Shown here in pieces: positions 60,412-64,000 of a stretch of DNA of 64,000 nucleotides (positions are counted from its first letter, which is position 1; each line of letters opens with the position of its first letter). The position numbers and the translations under genes are program-made. The DNA is from Mesorhizobium tamadayense (GTDB lineage: Bacteria > Pseudomonadota > Alphaproteobacteria > Rhizobiales > Rhizobiaceae). Under the pieces are notes generated by a model that was given only the letters and a program-made list of their open reading frames with translations, did not search any database and was not told the origin of the DNA. The DNA is taken from assembly GCF_003863365.1 (NCBI RefSeq), contig NZ_RQXT01000035.1, positions 1 through 64,000 on the forward strand. The letters run 5' to 3'.

Positions 60412-61131
60412 TTATTCCACGCTGAGCCGATACCCAATACCGCGCACGGTCTGCAGCCACACCGGATTGGACGGATCGCGCTCGATCTTGCGGCGCAGCC
60501 GGTTGATCTGGACATCGATGGTACGCTCGCCGACATCCGATTCGTCGCCGACGAGCTCGTGCCGCGGTATGGTCTCGCCCGCACGCGCCGCGAAAATCGC
60601 CAGGATTTCCTGCTCACGGTCGGTCAGCTTCAGCGCCTCGCCGCCACGCTTCAGCTCGCGCTTGGCGATCTGGAACGTGTAAGGGCCGAAGACGAGCTGC
60701 TCGACCTTCGGCGTCGCCGCCGGTCCGCCGCGGCGCAGGATGTTGTTGATGCGCAGGATGAGCTCACGCGGATCGAAGGGCTTCGGCAGATAGTCGTCGG
60801 CGCCGGCCTCCAGTCCGGTGATGCGGCTGTCGGTTTCCGACAGCGCGGTCAGCATCAGGATCGGCACGTTCTTCTCGGCCCGCAGCGCCTTGGTGAGGTC
60901 GACGCCGGTTTCGCCAGGCATCATGACGTCGAGCACGAGCAGGTCGAAGTCGAGCCCCGCGAGCTTGCGCCGGGCCTCGCCGGAGTTGCCGGCAACAGTG
61001 ACGCGGAAACCGTTCTCGGACAAATATTGCTTGAGCAGATTACGGATGCGGGTGTCGTCATCGACCACCAGCAGATGCGGCGCATCATCGCCGGGCGCTG
61101 CCGGATGATCAACCTTCTCAGTGGTCTCCAT
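60412..61131 (-). CDS. OmpR-family response regulator, PetR-like
   Basis: 239 residues from the ATG at 61131. The receiver domain has LLVVDDDTRIRNLLKQYL, the phosphoacceptor in LLVLDVMMPGETG and KPFDPRELILRINNI; the winged-helix domain has LTDREQEILAIFAARAGE, RTIDVQINRLRRKIERDP and TVRGIGYRL. It overlaps the preceding MarR gene by 14 bases. A MarR-RR pair of this kind is called petP-petR in Rhodobacter, where it is needed for bc1 expression; that assignment is by analogy. Confidence 0.92.
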   Translation of the reverse strand: METTEKVDHPAAPGDDAPHLLVVDDDTRIRNLLKQYLSENGFRVTVAGNSGEARRKLAGLDFDLLVLDVMMPGETGVDLTKALRAEKNVPILMLTALSETDSRITGLEAGADDYLPKPFDPRELILRINNILRRGGPAATPKVEQLVFGPYTFQIAKRELKRGGEALKLTDREQEILAIFAARAGETIPRHELVGDESDVGERTIDVQINRLRRKIERDPSNPVWLQTVRGIGYRLSVE

Positions 61132-61654
61132 TTTTCTTCCCCGATGTTTGCGCAGGCACAATGTTGATCTGCGCCCTTAGTTCCGGATTGACCATCGCCT
61201 CCAGGAATCTTTCGATCGAGGCGCGTTCGGCGGTCCCGGAATCCTCCAATGCAGCACGGATGCGGCGCGACTGTGGCCGTGCCAGCGCCAGCGCCAGCGC
61301 GCGGCCCTTGGCGGTCGGGTAGAGCTCGCGCTGCCGGCGGTCGCGCGGGCCTTGCACCTGGACGATATGGTCGGTGTCGATCAGCTGTTTCAACACCCGC
61401 GCCAGGCTCTGCTTGGTGATCTTCAGCACGTCGAGCAACTCGGCAACCGTCAGCCCGGGCCTGCGGTTGACGAAATGCAGCACGCGGTGATGGGCGCGGC
61501 CGAAGCCGTAATCGGCAAGGATCTGGTCGGGATCGGAGGTGAAGTCGCGATAGGCGAAGAAAAACAACTCGATGATGGCAAAGTCGATGCCGTCCTCGTC
61601 GGTGATCGCCGTCCTGATCGGTTTTCCGGCTGCGGGGCTTCGATCCGTCATCAT
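61118..61654 (-). CDS. MarR-family regulator, PetP-like
   Basis: 178 residues from the ATG at 61654. The winged helix has GRAHHRVLHFVNRRPGLTVA, LKITKQSLARVLKQLIDTDH and GPRDRRQRELYPTAKG as the wing. The N-terminus is acidic (TDEDGIDFAIIELFFFAYRD). It is divergent from ilvE and co-transcribed with the overlapping OmpR-type gene and kinase. PetP in Rhodobacter has this arrangement; ligand and targets here are unknown. Confidence 0.85.
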   Translation of the reverse strand: MMTDRSPAAGKPIRTAITDEDGIDFAIIELFFFAYRDFTSDPDQILADYGFGRAHHRVLHFVNRRPGLTVAELLDVLKITKQSLARVLKQLIDTDHIVQVQGPRDRRQRELYPTAKGRALALALARPQSRRIRAALEDSGTAERASIERFLEAMVNPELRAQINIVPAQTSGKKNGDH

Positions 61655-61912
61655 GTCTCCGTGCCAAGCGGGGATTATGTCAGTACTATTGACGTAATTT
61701 CCCGACAATGATAATTTTTGACAAGCTTTTCGGCGGATTGCGAACGAAAAGGCAAGTGGAAGCCGTTTTTCCGGAACTTCCTGAGTTTGCCATGGATTGA
61801 ATATCCGCCTACGTTTCCAGGCACCGGCCGGCGTTTCGGACCCTGTGGCGCGGCTGACACGAAACGCCATATGACACAACGATTTGCGGGCGCCCGCCCG
61901 CGGGAGGTTTCC

Positions 61913-62806
61913 ATGGCATCCGTTCCCTTCGACCAACTGGACGGCTTCATCTGGATGAACGGCGAGTTCGTCAAATGGGTCGACGCCAAGATCCACGTGC
62001 TGACCCACGGCCTGCATTATGCCAGCGCCGTCTTCGAGGGCGAGCGCGCCTATGGCGGCCAGATCTTCAAGCTGACCGAGCACAACGAGCGCCTGCATGA
62101 ATCGGCGCGCCTGCTCGGCTTCAAGATTCCCTATTCGGTCGCCGAGCTCGACGAGGCCTGCCGCGCGCTTCTGAAGAAGCAGGGCTTCCAGGACGCCTAT
62201 GTGCGCCCGATCGCCTGGCGCGGCAGCGAGCAGATGGGCGTTTCGGCGCAGAACAATCGCATCAACTGCGCCATCGCCATATGGCAATGGCCGAGCTATT
62301 TCGACCCGGCGCAGAAGTTGAAGGGCATCCGCCTCGACGTCGCCGAATGGCGCCGGCCCGACCCGCGCACCGCGCCGTCCAAGTCCAAGGCTGCCGGCCT
62401 CTACATGATCTGCACGCTCTCCAAGCATGCCGCCGAGGCCAAGGGCTACGCCGACGCCATGATGCTCGACTGGCGCGGCCAGGTGGCGGAGGCCACCGGC
62501 GCCAACATCTTCTTCGTCAAGGACGGCAAGCTCCATACGCCGACGCCTGACTGCTTCCTCGACGGCATCACCCGCTGCACCGTGATCGGCCTTGCCGCGG
62601 ATCGTGGCTTCGAGGTGATCGAGCGCGTCATCATGCCGGAAGAGCTCGAAGGCTTCGAGCAGTGCTTCCTCACCGGCACGGCCGCGGAAGTCACCCCGGT
62701 TTCGGAGATCGGTCCGTATCGATTCGAGGTCGGCGAGATCGCAAAGACGTTGATGAATGACTATTCTGCTGCAGTGCAACCAAAGCACGCCATTGCTGCA
62801 GAATAG
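61913..62806 (+). CDS. ilvE: branched-chain amino-acid aminotransferase
   Basis: 297 residues from the ATG at 61913, with GGGAGG upstream. It is a fold-type IV PLP transaminase: the pattern WMNGEFVKWVDAKIHVLTHG, YVRPIAWRG, PSKSKAAGLYMICTLSKHAA (PLP lysine region) and EATGANIFFVKDGKLHTPTP. It interconverts Val, Leu, Ile and their 2-oxo acids. It is divergent from the MarR-like gene and followed by a terminator. The open frame before 61913 is not supported. Confidence 0.93.
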   Translation: MASVPFDQLDGFIWMNGEFVKWVDAKIHVLTHGLHYASAVFEGERAYGGQIFKLTEHNERLHESARLLGFKIPYSVAELDEACRALLKKQGFQDAYVRPIAWRGSEQMGVSAQNNRINCAIAIWQWPSYFDPAQKLKGIRLDVAEWRRPDPRTAPSKSKAAGLYMICTLSKHAAEAKGYADAMMLDWRGQVAEATGANIFFVKDGKLHTPTPDCFLDGITRCTVIGLAADRGFEVIERVIMPEELEGFEQCFLTGTAAEVTPVSEIGPYRFEVGEIAKTLMNDYSAAVQPKHAIAAE

Positions 62807-62831
62807 AGATAGTCACAGCTTTTTTGTGCAA

Positions 62832-62858
62832 CAGGGGTGGTTTTCGGGCCGCCCCTTT
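62832..62858 (+). terminator. intrinsic terminator after ilvE
   Basis: AGGGGTGG and CCGCCCCT form a stem with one G-T pair, followed by TTTTATTT. It is 26 bp after the ilvE stop. Confidence 0.75.
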
Positions 62859-62952
62859 TATTTAAGCGCCTGCGCATTTGACTTTCGAACAATTCGGCGT
62901 CTCATGATGGCGTCGGCCCGAGGAGGCTGGCGGCTATGGAGGGACTAGGTAC

Positions 62953-63270
62953 ATGGATACGAACACGCTCGTTGCGATCGTTATTCAGGTGATTACGGGT
63001 ATTATCGGCGGTCAGGCAGTCGGCGCGGCGTTGAAAACGGCGGCACTGGGTCAGCTTCCCAAGATCCTCGGTGGCGCCATCGGCGGCGTCGGCGGCGCGG
63101 CCATTCTCGGCAGCCTGCTCGGCGGCGGCACGGTCGATCCGGCGGCGGCCGCGGCAGCGGCGGGCGGACTGGGCAGCGCGTTGAACGTGCAGAACATCGT
63201 CGGCGGCGCCGGCGGCGGCGCCATCCTGACCGCCATCATCGGCGCGGTCATGGGCGCGATGAAGAAATAG
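62953..63270 (+). CDS. glycine-rich membrane protein of unknown function
   Basis: 105 residues, nearly all hydrophobic, Gly and Ala. The N-terminal segment MDTNTLVAIVIQVITGIIGG, then GGAIGGVGGAAILGSLLGGG, a poly-Ala run (AAAAAAAGG) and a C-terminal GGAILTAIIGAVMGAMKK suggest two or three membrane-associated helices with glycine-zipper character. No family is recognised. It is followed by two tandem hairpins. Single gene; possibly a small pore or envelope protein, but nothing proves it. Confidence 0.7.
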   Translation: MDTNTLVAIVIQVITGIIGGQAVGAALKTAALGQLPKILGGAIGGVGGAAILGSLLGGGTVDPAAAAAAAGGLGSALNVQNIVGGAGGGAILTAIIGAVMGAMKK

Positions 63271-63295
63271 GCCCGTCCTTTTCGGGGTTCGCCAT

Positions 63296-63360
63296 GGGCG
63301 GCTACGGCCGCCCATTTCTTTTCAAGCATTTGGTGGCGGCTACGGCCGCCCATTTCTTTT
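63296..63360 (+). terminator. two tandem identical terminator hairpins
   Basis: GGCGGCTACGGCCGCCC followed by ATTTCTTTT occurs at 63297-63322 and again at 63335-63360. Each has a 6-7 bp stem, a TACG loop and a T-rich tail. They are 26-base identical and offset by 38 bp, most simply a local duplication. Confidence 0.75.
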
Positions 63361-63456
63361 CGAGGATCATTCGCTCGGGCTGACGGTGGACGCAGTCCGC
63401 CGTGCTCTCTACATCAGGGCGACACTTCGAAGGAAAGTCCGTGGGGAAGGAAAGTC

Positions 63457-64000
63457 ATGGGTCAACTCAATGCCGGCATTGTGCCGGTCACGCCCTTCCA
63501 GCAGAACTGCGCCATCCTGTTCGACATGAACGACAGGAACGGCGTCGTCGTCGATCCCGGCGGCGATGTCGACAAGATACTGGCGGCGCTCAAGGATAAT
63601 GCGATCACCGCGGAGGCGATCTGGATCACCCACGGCCATATCGATCATGCCGGCGGCGCGATGGAGCTGAAGGATGCGCTCGGCATCGACATCGTCGGCC
63701 CGCACGAGGCCGATCGGCCGCTGCTTGCCAACCTCGAGAACCAGGCCAGGCGTTTCGGGCTCGCGGATCCCGTGCGAAACTGCATTCCGGACCGTTTCCT
63801 CAGCGAAGGCGACACGGTCTCGTTTGGGGCGCATGTGTTCGAGGTGCTGCATTGCCCGGGGCATGCGCCGGGTCATGTCGTCTACTACGACCGCGCGGCC
63901 AAGTTCGCCCATGTCGGCGACGTGCTGTTTCGCGGCTCGATCGGCCGCACCGATCTGCCGGGCGGCGATCACGCCGCGCTGATCGCCTCGATAAAGGATA
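63457..64000 (+). CDS. MBL-fold metallo-hydrolase, glyoxalase II-like (cut by window edge)
   Basis: At least 181 residues, truncated at the right edge. The start at 63457 has GAAGGAAAG upstream. It reads GIVPVTPFQQNCAILFD, then ITHGHIDHAGG (HxHxDH), CPGHAPGHVVYY and FAHVGDVLFRGSIGRTDLPGG. This is the YcbL/GloC-type branch of hydroxyacylglutathione hydrolase-like proteins. The remaining metal ligand (His) should lie beyond the window. Probably a thioester hydrolase in the cytoplasm. Confidence 0.85.
   Translation, partial: MGQLNAGIVPVTPFQQNCAILFDMNDRNGVVVDPGGDVDKILAALKDNAITAEAIWITHGHIDHAGGAMELKDALGIDIVGPHEADRPLLANLENQARRFGLADPVRNCIPDRFLSEGDTVSFGAHVFEVLHCPGHAPGHVVYYDRAAKFAHVGDVLFRGSIGRTDLPGGDHAALIASIKD

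Noticed and set aside
61118..62788. A 556-residue minus-strand frame running into ilvE
   Set aside because: Only the last 178 residues look like a protein (MarR family); the rest is antisense to ilvE.

Overview
The window looks like chromosomal backbone of a high-GC alphaproteobacterium of the Rhizobiales, most like Mesorhizobium. The evidence is the gene content (petABC, a PetP/PetR-like pair, DUF1285, DUF1344, DUF1059, the MoxR/DUF58/DUF4159 block, ClpS, UbiK-family, an OhrR-like regulator beside a hydrolase), strongly GC-rich third codon positions, and several families of short palindromic intergenic repeats. No rRNA, tRNA, CRISPR array, prophage, integrase or complete insertion sequence was seen. 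It reads as core genome with regulator-plus-target modules and a few small uncharacterised genes.

Layout. 0-10.5 kb: an ETHE1-like persulfide dioxygenase/rhodanese; a SARP-like TPR regulator divergent from cysteine synthase and a PLP amino-acid decarboxylase; a YCII protein; an OmpR/EnvZ-type two-component pair; small secreted proteins. 10.5-18 kb: clpS, then a minus-strand four-gene block MoxR - DUF58 - DUF4159 - large membrane protein. 18-25.8 kb: DUF1285 - NUDIX - CCA-adding enzyme with overlapping starts and stops, a secreted S8 peptidase beside a possible outer-membrane protein, DUF1059, DUF1344, hemF, soxR with a well-formed SoxR-box promoter, and a trmL gene broken by an apparent one-base frameshift. 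26-35 kb: two tandem fused ABC exporters, a DUF6665-like protein, a cupin, petABC (cytochrome bc1) and apt. 35-40 kb: two MaoC-like proteins, corA, ychF, pth and rplY.

41-46 kb holds a compact organosulfur-type operon: FMN reductase, FMNH2-dependent monooxygenase, then ABC permease, binding protein and ATPase. Next come an OhrR-like MarR regulator divergent from an alpha/beta hydrolase, with TATCGCGATA palindromes between them, and an MFS transporter divergent from an AraC regulator. 49.7-55.4 kb holds prs, a lipoprotein, and an lgt - NDUFAF7-like methyltransferase - pgeF - M24-like operon. 55.5-63.3 kb holds an orphan antitoxin-like ORF, a UbiK-family protein, YbjN, CsaA, a GT4 glycosyltransferase whose C-terminus is repeat-derived, a histidine kinase with PetR/PetP-like regulators, ilvE and a glycine-rich membrane protein. 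An MBL-fold hydrolase runs off the right edge.

No clearly new multi-gene system was found. The points most worth checking are the trmL frameshift, the SoxR box that points away from soxR into trmL, the repeat-encoded end of the glycosyltransferase, an M24-fold protein that appears to lack all metal ligands, the OhrR-like operator region, and an intergenic cluster of GANTC sites with a DnaA-box-like sequence.
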